NCBI RefSeq assembly: GCF_003233655.1
Contig: NZ_CP029835.1
Location: 1 to 64,000, forward strand
DNA length: 64,000 nucleotides
Direction of reading: 5' to 3'
DNA from: Azospirillum ramasamyi
GTDB taxonomy: Bacteria > Pseudomonadota > Alphaproteobacteria > Azospirillales > Azospirillaceae
The translations under genes were made by a program, and so were the position numbers. How positions within the stretch are numbered: position 1 is the stretch's first letter; the number at the start of each line of letters is the position of its first letter. The notes below the pieces were generated by a model. It was not told where the DNA came from. It did not search any database and was given only the letters and a program-made list of their open reading frames with translations. Shown here piece by piece: positions 1 to 10,845 of this stretch.

Positions 1-1
1 C

Positions 2-3000
2 GGCGGCAACGATTACACCGGCGCCACCGCTGTCAGCGCCGGCACGCTGGCGACTTCCGGCACCGGCGGCATCGGCGACAGCAGCGCCGTCACGGTGGCG
101 AGCGGCGCCACGCTGTCGCTCGGCGGCAACGAGACCATCGGCTCTCTGACCGGCAGCGGCGCCGTCACGCTCGGCAGCAACACGCTGAGCGTCGGCGGCG
201 ACAACACCAACACGACCTTCGACGGCATCATCAGCGGCACCGGCGCCCTGACCAAGTCGGGCACCGGCACGCTGACCCTGACCGGCACCAACAGCTACAG
301 CGGCACCACCACCGTCGGCGCCGGCACCCTGGCGCTGAACAGCAGCGCCGGCACCGCGCTGTCCGACAGCAGCGCCGTGACCCTGTCGGGGGGCACGCTG
401 ACCCTGTCGTCGGCGAGCGAGACCATCGGCACGCTGAGCGGCGCCAGCGGTACGCTGGCACTGGGCGGCAACGCGCTGACCGTCAACCAGACGAGCAGCC
501 AGACCTTCAGCGGCGCCATCACCGGCACCTCGCCGGGCAACCTGATTCTGAATGCCGATGCCAACTCCACCACCCTGACGCTGTCCGGCACCTCCAACAG
601 CACCGGCTTCGCCGGCGGCATCACCGTCACCGTCGGCACGCTGCTGGTGTCCGCCGACAGCAACCTGGGCGCCGGCACCGTCACCTTGAACGGCGGCGTC
701 CTGCGGCTGAGCACCACCGCCACCGTCGACAACGCCATCGTCATCGGCAGCAGCAACGGCACGGTCAGCGTCAACACCGGCACCACCCTTAGCCTATCCG
801 GCGCTATCAGCGGGTCGGGCAGCCTGACCAAGGCGGGCGCCGGTGACCTGACCCTGTCGGGCAACAACAGCGGCTTCAGCGGCGCCTTCACGATCAACAA
901 CGGCACGGTGACGGTCAGCCACGCCAACGCGCTGGGCAGCACCACCGGCGGCACCACGGTGGCCGACGGCGCCGCGCTCGCCCTGTCGGGCGGCATCACC
1001 GTCACCGAGAACCTGACCCTGTCGGGCAGCGGCGTGTCGTCGGGCGGCGCGCTGATCAGCGCCAGCGGCACCAACACGGTCAGCGGCACCGTCACGCTGA
1101 ACGCCGACACCACCGTCACCACCACCAGCGGCCTGACGCTGTCGGGCGTGGTCAGCGGCAGCAACGCCCTGACCAAGACCGGCAGCGGCAGCCTGACCCT
1201 GTCGGGCAGCAACACCTACACCGGAGCCACCACCGTCAGCGACGGCACGCTGGTCGCCGGCCACAACAACGCGCTGGGCACCGCCGCCGCCGGCACCACG
1301 GTGTCGAGCGGCGCCACCCTGGCAATCGCCGACGGCATCACAGTGGCGGAGAACCTCACCGTCTCCGGCACCGGCGTGTCCTCGGCCGGCGCCCTGCAGG
1401 TGACCAGCGGCAGCGCCACCGTCAGCGGCACCGTCGCCATGGCCGCCGACACCACCATCGGCGTGTCGGGCACCGGCCTGACCCTGTCCGGCGTCGTCAG
1501 CGGCGGCTTCAACCTGACCAAGGACGGCAGCGGCACGCTGACGCTGTCTGGCACCTCCAACACCTACACCGGCACCACCACGGTCAGCGGCGGCACGCTG
1601 TCCATCGCCGGGGCGGGCAGCATCAGCAGCGCCGCGCTCACGCTGGCCGGCGGCACGCTGGACAGCACCGGCAGCAGCGTCACCCTGGCCAACGACATCT
1701 CGCTGGGCAGCGGCAACGGCACCGTCACTGTCGGCAACGGCAAGGCGCTGACCCTGTCCGGCGTGGTCAGCGGTTCCAACACCCTGACCAAGACCGGCAG
1801 CGGCAGCCTGACCCTGTCGGGCAGCAACACCTACACCGGCGCCACCACCGTCAGCGACGGCACGCTGGTCGCCGGCCACAACAACGCGCTGGGCACCGCC
1901 GCCGCCGGCACCACGGTGTCGAGCGGCGCCACCCTGGCGGTCGCCAGCGGCGTCACGCTGGCGGAGAACCTCACCGTCTCCGGCACCGGCGTGTCCTCGG
2001 CCGGCGCCCTGCAGGTCACCAGCGGCAGCGCCACCGTCAGCGGCACCGTCGCCATGGCCGCCGACACCACCATCGGCGTGTCGGGCACCGGCCTGACCCT
2101 GTCGGGCGTCATCAGCGGGGCCAACAACCTGGCCAAATCGGGCGGCGGCGCGCTGACCCTGTCCGGCACCGGCACCTACACCGGCACCACCACGGTCGGC
2201 GCCGGCACGCTGGTCGTCACCGGCACCCTGAACGGGGCTTCGGCCGGCGCGGTCACGGTGGGCAACGGCGGTACGCTGGCGGGAACCGGGACCGTCAACG
2301 GCGGCCTGACCGTGCAGTCCGGCGGCACGCTGTCCCCCGGCATCGCCGGCACCGACAGCGGTGTCGGCACCTTGACCGTCAACGGGGGCCTGACCATCCA
2401 GTCCGGCGGCACCCTGGCGGTCGATCTGGTCAGCACCAGCAGCCACGACAAGGTGGACGTCACTGGGACGGTCGACGTCAACAACGCCACCCTGACCGCC
2501 GGCGGCAGCTACACCCCGGTCAAGACGTCCGGCGGCGACAGCTTCATCATCATCGCCAACGACGGCAGCGACGCCGTCACCGGCACCTTCACCGGGCTGG
2601 CGTCGGGCGCCACGCTGACTCTGAACAGCGGGTCGGTCACCGTCAGCTATGCCGCCGGCAGCAACAGCAACGACGTCGTGCTGACCGGGCCGGTCAACCA
2701 GGCGCCGGTGCTGGCCGGCACCTTCACCACCGCCGGCACAGTCAACGACAACGCCACCATCACGCCTTTCGGCAGCGTGACGGTGAGCGACGCCGACGAC
2801 AGCACCGGCAACTTCTCCGTCACCATCACCTACACCGCGGCCAACGGCATCCTGTCCAGCGCCGGCGGCGGGCTGAGCGGCAGCGCCGGCAGCTACACGC
2901 TGACCTCCAGCACGCCAAGCGGGCTGCAGACCCTGCTGCAGGGGCTGGTCTTCACCCCCACCAACAACCAGGTGGCGCCCGGCAGCACGGTGCAGACCAC

Positions 3001-6000
3001 CTTCACCCTGACCGCCAGCGACGGTGCGACCGACAGCAGCGCCAACAGCAGCACGGTCGTCACCGCCACCTCGATCAACGACGCGCCGACCGACATCGCC
3101 CTGTCCAACAATTCCGTCTCCATCTACGAAGGTGTCAGCGCGGTGGTCGGCACCCTGTCGAAGACCGATGTCGACACCGGCCAGACCTTCACCTACACGC
3201 TGGTCAGCGGCACGGGCGACACCAACAACGCCCTGTTCAACATCTCCGGCACGTCGCTTCAGGCGATCAACGCCGGCACCCTGACCGCTGGGCAGAGCTA
3301 TTCGGTCCGCATCCAGGTCAGCGACGGCACCGCCACCTATCAGAAGGTCTTCAGCATCAGCGTGACGAACGACCTTGTGGTCGACGTCACCGCCATCGAC
3401 GGCACCACCAGCGACACCTACAGCGGCGACAAGGCCGATGGCGGCGGCCTGGACCTGCAGGAGGCGATCGCCCTCGCCAATGCCGTGACGGGGAACGTCA
3501 CCATCCGCTTCGCCAGCACGCTGAACGGCACCATTACGCTGCCCACCACCCTGACGGTGCGCGACGGCGTGACCCTGGCGATGGACAGCGACACCAACAG
3601 CCGGGCGATCACCATCACCGGCAACGGCTTCACGCTGGGCAACAGCTTCGGCGTCAGCGTCGGCATCGGCGACACGCTGACCATCAACTCGACCCTGGCC
3701 GACAACGGCACCACCGATGCGGCGGCCCTGACCAAGAGCGGCGACGGCACGCTGGTGCTGGGCGGCACCAACAACACGGCGGCCGGCAACACCGGCATCA
3801 ACACCATCACCGTCGGCGCCGGCACGCTGCAGGTGGCGGGCGACGCCAATCTGGGCACCGGCACGGTGACGATGGGCGGCGGCAACCTGACCGTCACCGG
3901 CGCCACCACCATCGACAACGCCATCGCCCTGTCGTCCGACGCCACCGTCGATAACGCCAACGCCGTCACCCTGTCCGGCGCCATCACCGGCACCGGCGGC
4001 CTGACCAAGACCGGCTCCGGCAAGCTGACGCTGAGCAGCGCCGGCAACGCCTATTCCGGCGGCACCACGCTGCGCGGCGAGGTGGAACTGGGCACCACCG
4101 GCACCATCGGCAGCGGCACCATCACGCTGAACGGCGGCACGCTGACCACGACGGCGGCCATCCAGACGCTGACCAACGCCATCGCCATCGGCAGCAGCAA
4201 CGGCACGGTGAAGACCGCCAACGCCCTGACCCTGTCGGGCACCGTCAGCGGCAGCGGCGCCCTGACCAAGGACGGCGCCGGCACCGTGACCCTGTCGGGC
4301 GCCAACACCTACACCGGCACCACCACCGTCAGCGCCGGCACGCTGACGCTGAACGGCGGCAGCGCCATCGCCGACGCCGGCGCGGTGACCGTCAACTCCG
4401 GCGCCACCCTGACCCTGTCGGCGGGCGAGACCATCGGTTCGCTCACCGGCTCCGGTTCGGTGACGCTGGGCGCCAACACGCTGACCGTCGCCCTGTCCAG
4501 CGGCAGCGCCACCTTCTCCGGCGCCATCGGCGGCACCGGCGGCCTGACCAAGACCGGCACCGGCACCCTGACCCTGTCGGGCACCAACACCTACACCGGA
4601 GCCACCACGGTGTCGGGCGGCGGGCTGACGGTGTCCGGCGGTTCGGCGATCAGCAACAGCAGCGCGGTGGCGGTCGACAGCGGCGCCACCCTGACCCTGT
4701 CGGCGAACGAGACCATCGGCTCGCTGGCCGGTGCCGGCTCGGTAGAGCTGGGCAGCTACACCCTGAGCACCGGCGCTTCCGGCGCCAGCACGACCTTCTC
4801 CGGCGTGCTGTCCGGCAGCGGCAACCTGGCCAAGGGCGGCAGCGGCACGCTGACCCTGTCGGGCGCCAACACCTATACCGGCACCACCAGCATCAGCGGC
4901 GGCACCCTGTCGGTGACCGACGCCACCAACATCGGCAGCGGCACGCTGACGATCGACCTCGGCACGCTGGCGATCACCGGCACCGGCGCCAGCTTCGCCA
5001 ACGCCATCACCGCCGGCACCGGCGGCGCCACGATCAGCGTGTCCAACACCGCCACCCTGACCGGCGTGGTCGGCGGCAGCGGCGCCCTGACCAAGACCGG
5101 CACCGGCACCCTGACCCTGGCGGGCACCAACACCTACTCCGGAGTCACCACCGTCAGCACCGGCACGCTCGCCGTCTCCGGCGGCAGCGCCATCGCCGAC
5201 ACCGGCGCGGTGACGGTCAGCTCCGGCGCCACGCTGGAACTGGGCGCAGCCGAGACGATCGGTTCGCTGAGCGGCGCCGGCTCGGTGACGCTGGGCGGCC
5301 ACACCCTGACCGTCAACCTGTCGGGCGGCGCCACCACCTTCTCCGGGGCTATCGGCGGCACCGGCGGCCTGACCAAGACCGGCACCGGCACCCTGACCCT
5401 GTCGGGTGCCAACACCTACACCGGTGCGACCACTGTGTCGGGTGGCTTCCTGACGACGCTTGGCGGCTCGGCGATCGGCGACAGCAGCGCGGTAACGGTC
5501 GAGTCCGGTGCCACCCTGATTCTAGCCGCGGCGGAGACCATCGGCTCGCTCGCCGGTGCCGGCTCGGTGACGCTGCTGGACACCCTGACCACCGGTGCGG
5601 ACAACAGCACGAGCAGCTTCTCCGGCGTCCTGTCCGGGACCGGCGGCCTGACCAAGACCGGCACCGGCACCCTGACCCTGTCCGGCGCCAACAGCTACAC
5701 CGGCACCACCAGCGTGTCGGGCGGCATCCTGTCGGTGACCGGCGGCAGCGCCATCGCCGACGGCGGTGCGGTGACGGTCAACTCCGGCGCCACGCTGAAC
5801 CTGTTGGCGGCTGAGACCATCGGCTCGCTCGCCGGCGCCGGTTCGGTGACGCTGGGCGCCAACACGCTGACGGCCGGCGGCAACAACGGCTCCACCACCT
5901 TCTCCGGCGCGATCAGCGGCAGCGGCGGGCTGACCAAGGCCGGCACCGGCACCCTGACCCTGTCGGGCACCAACACCTACACCGGCGCGACCACCCTGTC

Positions 6001-9000
6001 GGGCGGTGGGCTGACGGTGTCCGGCGGTTCGGCGATCGGCGATACCAGCGCGGTGTCGGTCGGCACCGGCACCACCCTGACCCTGTCGAGCGACGAGACC
6101 ATCGGCTCGCTCGCCGGCGCCGGTTCGGTGACGCTGGGCGCCAACACGCTGACGGCCGGCGGCAACAACGGCTCCACCACCTTCTCCGGCGCGATCAGCG
6201 GCAGCGGCGGGCTGACCAAGGCCGGCACCGGCACCCTGACCCTGTCGGGCACCAACACCTACACCGGCGCGACCACCCTGTCGGGCGGTGGGCTGACGGT
6301 GTCCGGCGGTTCGGCGATCGGCGATACCAGCGCGGTGTCGGTCGGCACCGGCACCACCCTGACCCTGTCGAGCGACGAGACCATCGGCTCGCTCGCCGGG
6401 GCAGGCACGGTGGCGATCGGCGCCAACACGCTGACGGCCGGCGGCAACAACGGCTCCACCACCTTCTCCGGCGCCTTCACCGGCACCGGCACGATGGGCC
6501 TCGACGGCACCGGCACCCTGACCCTGTCGGGGAACAACAGCGGCGGCTTCTCCGGCGAAATGAGGGTGCGGGGCGGCGGCACGCTGAGCGTGGCCGGCGA
6601 CGCCAACCTGGGCGGCGGCACCGTGACGCTGAACGGCGGCACGCTGAGCGTGACCGGGGCGGGCACCATCGACAACGCCTTCGACACCGGGGTCAACGGC
6701 GCCACCATCGACACCGGCGCCGCCGTGACGCTGTCGGGCGCCGTCGGCGGCAACGACGGACTGACCAAGACCGGCACCGGCACCCTGACCCTGTCGGGCA
6801 CCAGCACCTATGCCGGCCCGACCACGGTGTCCGCGGGCACGCTGCTGGTGGCGGGCGCGCTGAACGGTACCTCCGGGATGACGGTGGCCTCCGGCGCCAC
6901 GCTGGGCGGCACCGGCAGCATCTTCGCCGCCGGTTCGTCCAGCACGCTGACGGTGGCCTCCGGCGCCACGCTGGCCCCCGGCATCGCCGGGACCAACAAC
7001 GGCATCGGCACGCTGACCGTCAACGGCAACCTCTCGATGAGCGGCACCCTGGCGGTCGAGATCGCCGGCACCGCGGCCGGCAGCTACGACCAGGTGATCG
7101 TCAGCGGCGGCATCACGCTGTCCAGCGGCTCCAGCGCCGTCACCATGACCCGCGTCAACGGCTTCGCCGCCGCCAACTCCAGCTACACGGTCATCAACCA
7201 GACCGGGGCCGGGGCGGTGTCCCAAACGCTGTCCGGGCTGGCGCAGGGCGCCACCATGACCAGCAGCGGCGACCTCTACACCGTCGACTATGTCGGCGGC
7301 ACCGGCAACGACCTGGTGCTGAACGCCACCGTCAACCCGACCGTCTCGTCGGTCACCGCCACCACCGCCGACGGCACCTACAAGGCCGGCAGCACCATCA
7401 CCATCACCGTCACCTTCAACCGGGCGGTGACGGTCACCGGCACGCCCTCGCTGGGGCTGGGCATCACCGGCCGCAGCGCCACCTACAGCGGCGGATCGGG
7501 GACGACGACGCTGACCTTCACCTACACGGTGCAGGACGGCGACAACACGACCGACCTCGACTATGCCTCGACGGCTGCGCTGACGCTGAACGGCGGCAGC
7601 ATCGCCGACAACTCCACCAGCCTCGACGCGATCCTGACGCTGGCGGCGCCGGGGACGGCCAACTCGCTGGGCGCCAACAAGGCGATCGTCATCGACACCG
7701 CGGCCCCGACGGTCAGCGCCGTCTCGGCGGTGAACGGCACCTACCGGGCCGGCGAGACCATCGACGTCACCGTCACCTTCTCGGAAGCGGTCACCGTCAC
7801 CGGCACGCCGACCTTCGGCATCACGCTCGACAACGGCACGGTGGTGCAGGCGACCTACCTGTCGGGGTCGGGCGGCACCGCGCTGACCTTCCGCTACACC
7901 GTGGGCGCCAACCTGACCGACGCCGACGGCATCGGCATCGGCGGCTCGATCAGCGGCGGCAGCATCGCCGACCTGATCGGCAACAATGCGATCCGCACGC
8001 TGAACGGCGTCTCCGGCATGGCCGGCGTGCGCATCGACAGCGTCCATCCCACCGTCACCAACGTCACCGCCAGCACCGAGAACGGCACCTACACCACCGG
8101 CGAGACCATCTCGATCCAGGTGACCTTCAGCGAGGCGGTGACTGTCAACGGCACGCCGACGCTGGCGCTGAACACCGGCCGCACCGCGACCTACAGCGGC
8201 GGGGCCGGCACCAACACGCTGACCTTCACCTACACGGTGCAGGCCGGCGACGCCGCCGCCGACCTGGACGCGGCCGGCACGGGCGCGCTGACCGGTTCGA
8301 TCACCGACATCGCCGGCAATGCCGGGGTGCTGACCCTGACCATGCCGGGCGATGTGCGCTCGCTGGGGCTGAACAAGGACATCGCCATCGACACCACGGC
8401 GCCGGCGATCCGCAGCATCATCCCCCCCGCCGACGGCACCTACGGCGTCGGCAGGACGATGAGCTTCTATGTCCAGACCAGCGAGGTGGTGGTCGTCAAC
8501 GGTGTCCCGACCATCACGCTGGACGTCGGCGGCCAGACCCGTCAGGCGGTCTACAACGCCGCGGCCAGCAGCGGGACGGTCCTGCGCTTCGACTATGTGG
8601 TGCAGGCGGGGGACGCCGATGCCGACGGCATCGCCGTCACCGGGCTGAACTACAACGGCGGCAGCATCACCGACCGTGCCCGCATCCCGCTGCCGGCGAC
8701 GCTGACCGGCATGCCGGGCCTGCAGAACGTCCTGGTCGACACCGTCGCCCCGGCCACCCCCTCGGTCCCGGTGCTGGCGCCCGGACAGGATACCGGCGTC
8801 TCCACCACCGACGGGCTGACCAACATCAGCCGTCCGACCGTCGGCGGCACGGCGGAGCCCGGCTCCACCGTCACCGTCCTGGTCGACGGCATCGCGGTCG
8901 GCACCACCATCGCCGGGGCCGACGGCAACTGGAGCTTCACGCCCTCCACCCCGCTGGCCGACGGCACCCATGCCATCACCAGCCGGGCGACCGACCCGGC

Positions 9001-10759
9001 CGGCAACAGCAGCGGCATCTCGGCGGCACTGACGCTGACCGTCGACGCCACGCCGCCGGTGCTGTCGACCCCGGCGCTCGCCGGCGGCATCGACAACAGC
9101 GCCAACATCACCCCGGTCAACCGGCCGACCCTGACCGGCACCGCCGATCCGAACAGCACCGTCACCGTCATCATCGACGGCGTCACCGTCGGCACGGCCA
9201 CCGCCGGCAGCGACGGGGCCTGGAGCTTCGCCGTCACCACCCCGCTGGCCGACGGCGTCCACAGCGTGGTGACCACCGCCACCGATCCCGCCGGCAACAT
9301 CGGCCGGTCGGGAACGCTGGCCCTGACCGTCGATACCCAGGCCCCGACGGTGTCCACCGGCGGGAGCGCCCCGACGCTGGGCGCCGGCGGCACGGCGAGG
9401 CTGGGCTCCGCCGTCTCGCTGTCGGACGCCGGCCCGCTGAACCGGGTGATCGTCACCCTGACCGACGCCCGCAGCGGCGACGAGCTGGTGATCGGCGCCC
9501 TGCCGGCCGGCATCACCGCGACCCGCGACGGCAACAGCATCGTGCTGACCGGCGCGGCGTCGGCCTCCGACTATCAGGCGGCGGTGCGGGCGATCGGGCT
9601 GCGGTCGAGCGCCGGCGACCCGAGCTTCGCCGGAACGGCGACCAGCCGGTCGATCAGCATCCAGGCCCGCGACCTCGCCGGCAACGGCTCGGCCGCGGCG
9701 ACGGTGACGGTCGCGGTGACCCGTGCCGCCACCCCCACCCCGGCGACGGCCATCCCGGCGACGACCACGCCCATCACCGTCAGCGGCAACGGCCCATCGC
9801 AGTCCGGCGGCTCGACGATCGGCTCCTCGTCCAACGGCCCGTCGTCCAGCAGCTCCTCCAACGGCCCGCTGGCCGGCATCGGGTCCGGGCCGACCCTGCC
9901 GGGCGGCGGCGGAATGCCCGGCAGTTCGTCCAGCACGGATGCCGGCCGGTCGGTGACGCTCGGCAACATCGGCGGCGGTTCGTCCAGCACGGACGCCGGC
10001 CGGTCGGTGACGCTGGGCAACATCAACGGCAGCTCGTCCAGCACGGACGCCGGCCGGTCGGTGACGCTGAACAGCATCAGCGGCGGTTCGTCCAACTCCA
10101 GCAGCGGCTCCGGCAGCGGACTGGGAGGAAGCGGCCTCGGCAGCGGTCTGGGCGGCGGTCTGGGCGGCAGTCTGAACGGCGGCGGCCTTGGCGGTAGCGG
10201 TCTGGGCGGCAATGGTTTGGGCAGCGGCCTCGGCATCGGCGGCACGCCCGGCGGGACCGGGCCGGGCACCGGCGCCAATACCGGCAGCCAAGGCACTCCC
10301 GACCAGACCGGCGCACAGGGCAACGGCCTGAACAACGCTCAGGGTCAGGGGCAGGGTCAGGGGCAGGGGCAAGGCTTGGGCCAGGAGCGGGGCAACGGCC
10401 TCGGCGCCGGACAGGGCCGCGGCCCGGCGGCCGGACAGCCGGGAAGCCAGGGTCAGGGCCAGGGTCCGCAAGGTCAGGGGCAAGGCCAGGGCGAACCGCA
10501 GGGCCAGCCCCAGAACCAGCCCCAGAACCAGCCCCAGAACCAGCCCCAGAACCAGGACGCCCCCCAGGATGGCGGCGGCATCCCGGCGGATGGGGCCGGC
10601 CAGCCGGCGGCGCGTGGGGCGGACGACCGTGCCGAGATCATGCCGGCCTCCCCCGGCTTCGCCCGTCAGGTCGCCCGCGCCCATGGCGATCCGTCCGGCG
10701 CCGCCGACCTGCTGGCGGCACTCGCCAGCCACATCCTGCCCGACAGCCGGGCCGCCTGA
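2..10759 (+). CDS. Giant repeat adhesin-like exported protein (5' end outside window)
   Basis: The frame is open from base 2 to the TGA at 10757-10759, so the true start lies upstream; 3585 residues are visible. Bases 2-2690 and about 3720-7330 encode autotransporter-associated beta-strand repeats of the form GTLTLSGTNTYTGATTVSGG, often in 282-bp units. Between them lie cadherin/VCBS-like segments (about 2695-3370) and a CSLREAI-like segment (3376-3720). Four Ig-like repeats containing GTYxxGxTIxITVTF follow (7330-8740), then two Big_13-like domains (8760-9330). After that comes Ser/Gly/Gln/Pro low complexity with three STDAGRSVTL copies and GQ and QNQP runs (9740-10620), and a short alpha-helical tail. 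I see no beta-barrel at the C terminus. The genes immediately downstream encode TolC, HlyD and M50 proteins, which probably export it. A surface adhesin or biofilm role is inferred from family resemblance. Confidence 0.85.
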   Translation, partial: GGNDYTGATAVSAGTLATSGTGGIGDSSAVTVASGATLSLGGNETIGSLTGSGAVTLGSNTLSVGGDNTNTTFDGIISGTGALTKSGTGTLTLTGTNSYSGTTTVGAGTLALNSSAGTALSDSSAVTLSGGTLTLSSASETIGTLSGASGTLALGGNALTVNQTSSQTFSGAITGTSPGNLILNADANSTTLTLSGTSNSTGFAGGITVTVGTLLVSADSNLGAGTVTLNGGVLRLSTTATVDNAIVIGSSNGTVSVNTGTTLSLSGAISGSGSLTKAGAGDLTLSGNNSGFSGAFTINNGTVTVSHANALGSTTGGTTVADGAALALSGGITVTENLTLSGSGVSSGGALISASGTNTVSGTVTLNADTTVTTTSGLTLSGVVSGSNALTKTGSGSLTLSGSNTYTGATTVSDGTLVAGHNNALGTAAAGTTVSSGATLAIADGITVAENLTVSGTGVSSAGALQVTSGSATVSGTVAMAADTTIGVSGTGLTLSGVVSGGFNLTKDGSGTLTLSGTSNTYTGTTTVSGGTLSIAGAGSISSAALTLAGGTLDSTGSSVTLANDISLGSGNGTVTVGNGKALTLSGVVSGSNTLTKTGSGSLTLSGSNTYTGATTVSDGTLVAGHNNALGTAAAGTTVSSGATLAVASGVTLAENLTVSGTGVSSAGALQVTSGSATVSGTVAMAADTTIGVSGTGLTLSGVISGANNLAKSGGGALTLSGTGTYTGTTTVGAGTLVVTGTLNGASAGAVTVGNGGTLAGTGTVNGGLTVQSGGTLSPGIAGTDSGVGTLTVNGGLTIQSGGTLAVDLVSTSSHDKVDVTGTVDVNNATLTAGGSYTPVKTSGGDSFIIIANDGSDAVTGTFTGLASGATLTLNSGSVTVSYAAGSNSNDVVLTGPVNQAPVLAGTFTTAGTVNDNATITPFGSVTVSDADDSTGNFSVTITYTAANGILSSAGGGLSGSAGSYTLTSSTPSGLQTLLQGLVFTPTNNQVAPGSTVQTTFTLTASDGATDSSANSSTVVTATSINDAPTDIALSNNSVSIYEGVSAVVGTLSKTDVDTGQTFTYTLVSGTGDTNNALFNISGTSLQAINAGTLTAGQSYSVRIQVSDGTATYQKVFSISVTNDLVVDVTAIDGTTSDTYSGDKADGGGLDLQEAIALANAVTGNVTIRFASTLNGTITLPTTLTVRDGVTLAMDSDTNSRAITITGNGFTLGNSFGVSVGIGDTLTINSTLADNGTTDAAALTKSGDGTLVLGGTNNTAAGNTGINTITVGAGTLQVAGDANLGTGTVTMGGGNLTVTGATTIDNAIALSSDATVDNANAVTLSGAITGTGGLTKTGSGKLTLSSAGNAYSGGTTLRGEVELGTTGTIGSGTITLNGGTLTTTAAIQTLTNAIAIGSSNGTVKTANALTLSGTVSGSGALTKDGAGTVTLSGANTYTGTTTVSAGTLTLNGGSAIADAGAVTVNSGATLTLSAGETIGSLTGSGSVTLGANTLTVALSSGSATFSGAIGGTGGLTKTGTGTLTLSGTNTYTGATTVSGGGLTVSGGSAISNSSAVAVDSGATLTLSANETIGSLAGAGSVELGSYTLSTGASGASTTFSGVLSGSGNLAKGGSGTLTLSGANTYTGTTSISGGTLSVTDATNIGSGTLTIDLGTLAITGTGASFANAITAGTGGATISVSNTATLTGVVGGSGALTKTGTGTLTLAGTNTYSGVTTVSTGTLAVSGGSAIADTGAVTVSSGATLELGAAETIGSLSGAGSVTLGGHTLTVNLSGGATTFSGAIGGTGGLTKTGTGTLTLSGANTYTGATTVSGGFLTTLGGSAIGDSSAVTVESGATLILAAAETIGSLAGAGSVTLLDTLTTGADNSTSSFSGVLSGTGGLTKTGTGTLTLSGANSYTGTTSVSGGILSVTGGSAIADGGAVTVNSGATLNLLAAETIGSLAGAGSVTLGANTLTAGGNNGSTTFSGAISGSGGLTKAGTGTLTLSGTNTYTGATTLSGGGLTVSGGSAIGDTSAVSVGTGTTLTLSSDETIGSLAGAGSVTLGANTLTAGGNNGSTTFSGAISGSGGLTKAGTGTLTLSGTNTYTGATTLSGGGLTVSGGSAIGDTSAVSVGTGTTLTLSSDETIGSLAGAGTVAIGANTLTAGGNNGSTTFSGAFTGTGTMGLDGTGTLTLSGNNSGGFSGEMRVRGGGTLSVAGDANLGGGTVTLNGGTLSVTGAGTIDNAFDTGVNGATIDTGAAVTLSGAVGGNDGLTKTGTGTLTLSGTSTYAGPTTVSAGTLLVAGALNGTSGMTVASGATLGGTGSIFAAGSSSTLTVASGATLAPGIAGTNNGIGTLTVNGNLSMSGTLAVEIAGTAAGSYDQVIVSGGITLSSGSSAVTMTRVNGFAAANSSYTVINQTGAGAVSQTLSGLAQGATMTSSGDLYTVDYVGGTGNDLVLNATVNPTVSSVTATTADGTYKAGSTITITVTFNRAVTVTGTPSLGLGITGRSATYSGGSGTTTLTFTYTVQDGDNTTDLDYASTAALTLNGGSIADNSTSLDAILTLAAPGTANSLGANKAIVIDTAAPTVSAVSAVNGTYRAGETIDVTVTFSEAVTVTGTPTFGITLDNGTVVQATYLSGSGGTALTFRYTVGANLTDADGIGIGGSISGGSIADLIGNNAIRTLNGVSGMAGVRIDSVHPTVTNVTASTENGTYTTGETISIQVTFSEAVTVNGTPTLALNTGRTATYSGGAGTNTLTFTYTVQAGDAAADLDAAGTGALTGSITDIAGNAGVLTLTMPGDVRSLGLNKDIAIDTTAPAIRSIIPPADGTYGVGRTMSFYVQTSEVVVVNGVPTITLDVGGQTRQAVYNAAASSGTVLRFDYVVQAGDADADGIAVTGLNYNGGSITDRARIPLPATLTGMPGLQNVLVDTVAPATPSVPVLAPGQDTGVSTTDGLTNISRPTVGGTAEPGSTVTVLVDGIAVGTTIAGADGNWSFTPSTPLADGTHAITSRATDPAGNSSGISAALTLTVDATPPVLSTPALAGGIDNSANITPVNRPTLTGTADPNSTVTVIIDGVTVGTATAGSDGAWSFAVTTPLADGVHSVVTTATDPAGNIGRSGTLALTVDTQAPTVSTGGSAPTLGAGGTARLGSAVSLSDAGPLNRVIVTLTDARSGDELVIGALPAGITATRDGNSIVLTGAASASDYQAAVRAIGLRSSAGDPSFAGTATSRSISIQARDLAGNGSAAATVTVAVTRAATPTPATAIPATTTPITVSGNGPSQSGGSTIGSSSNGPSSSSSSNGPLAGIGSGPTLPGGGGMPGSSSSTDAGRSVTLGNIGGGSSSTDAGRSVTLGNINGSSSSTDAGRSVTLNSISGGSSNSSSGSGSGLGGSGLGSGLGGGLGGSLNGGGLGGSGLGGNGLGSGLGIGGTPGGTGPGTGANTGSQGTPDQTGAQGNGLNNAQGQGQGQGQGQGLGQERGNGLGAGQGRGPAAGQPGSQGQGQGPQGQGQGQGEPQGQPQNQPQNQPQNQPQNQDAPQDGGGIPADGAGQPAARGADDRAEIMPASPGFARQVARAHGDPSGAADLLAALASHILPDSRAA
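5813..6394 (+). repeat. Perfect 282-bp tandem repeat inside the adhesin gene
   Basis: The 282-bp unit (94 codons) starting at the GAGACC at 5813 recurs at 6095. By eye it is identical through about 6394, where the second copy changes from GGCGCCGG to GGGGCAGG. More diverged copies of the same unit flank it. A perfect DNA repeat in frame implies recent duplication or gene conversion. Confidence 0.85.
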
Positions 10760-10845
10760 CGGCGGCCCCCCCCTTTCAGCGCTCCTTCCTTCCAGCCTCG
10801 TTTTTCTCGTCCAATCCTTTTCCGCCGAACGGAATTGCTCCCACC

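Noticed and set aside
2..7300. Regular repeats that could suggest a CRISPR array
   Set aside because: The repeats are in-frame protein-coding units of variable similarity, without unique spacers between constant short repeats.
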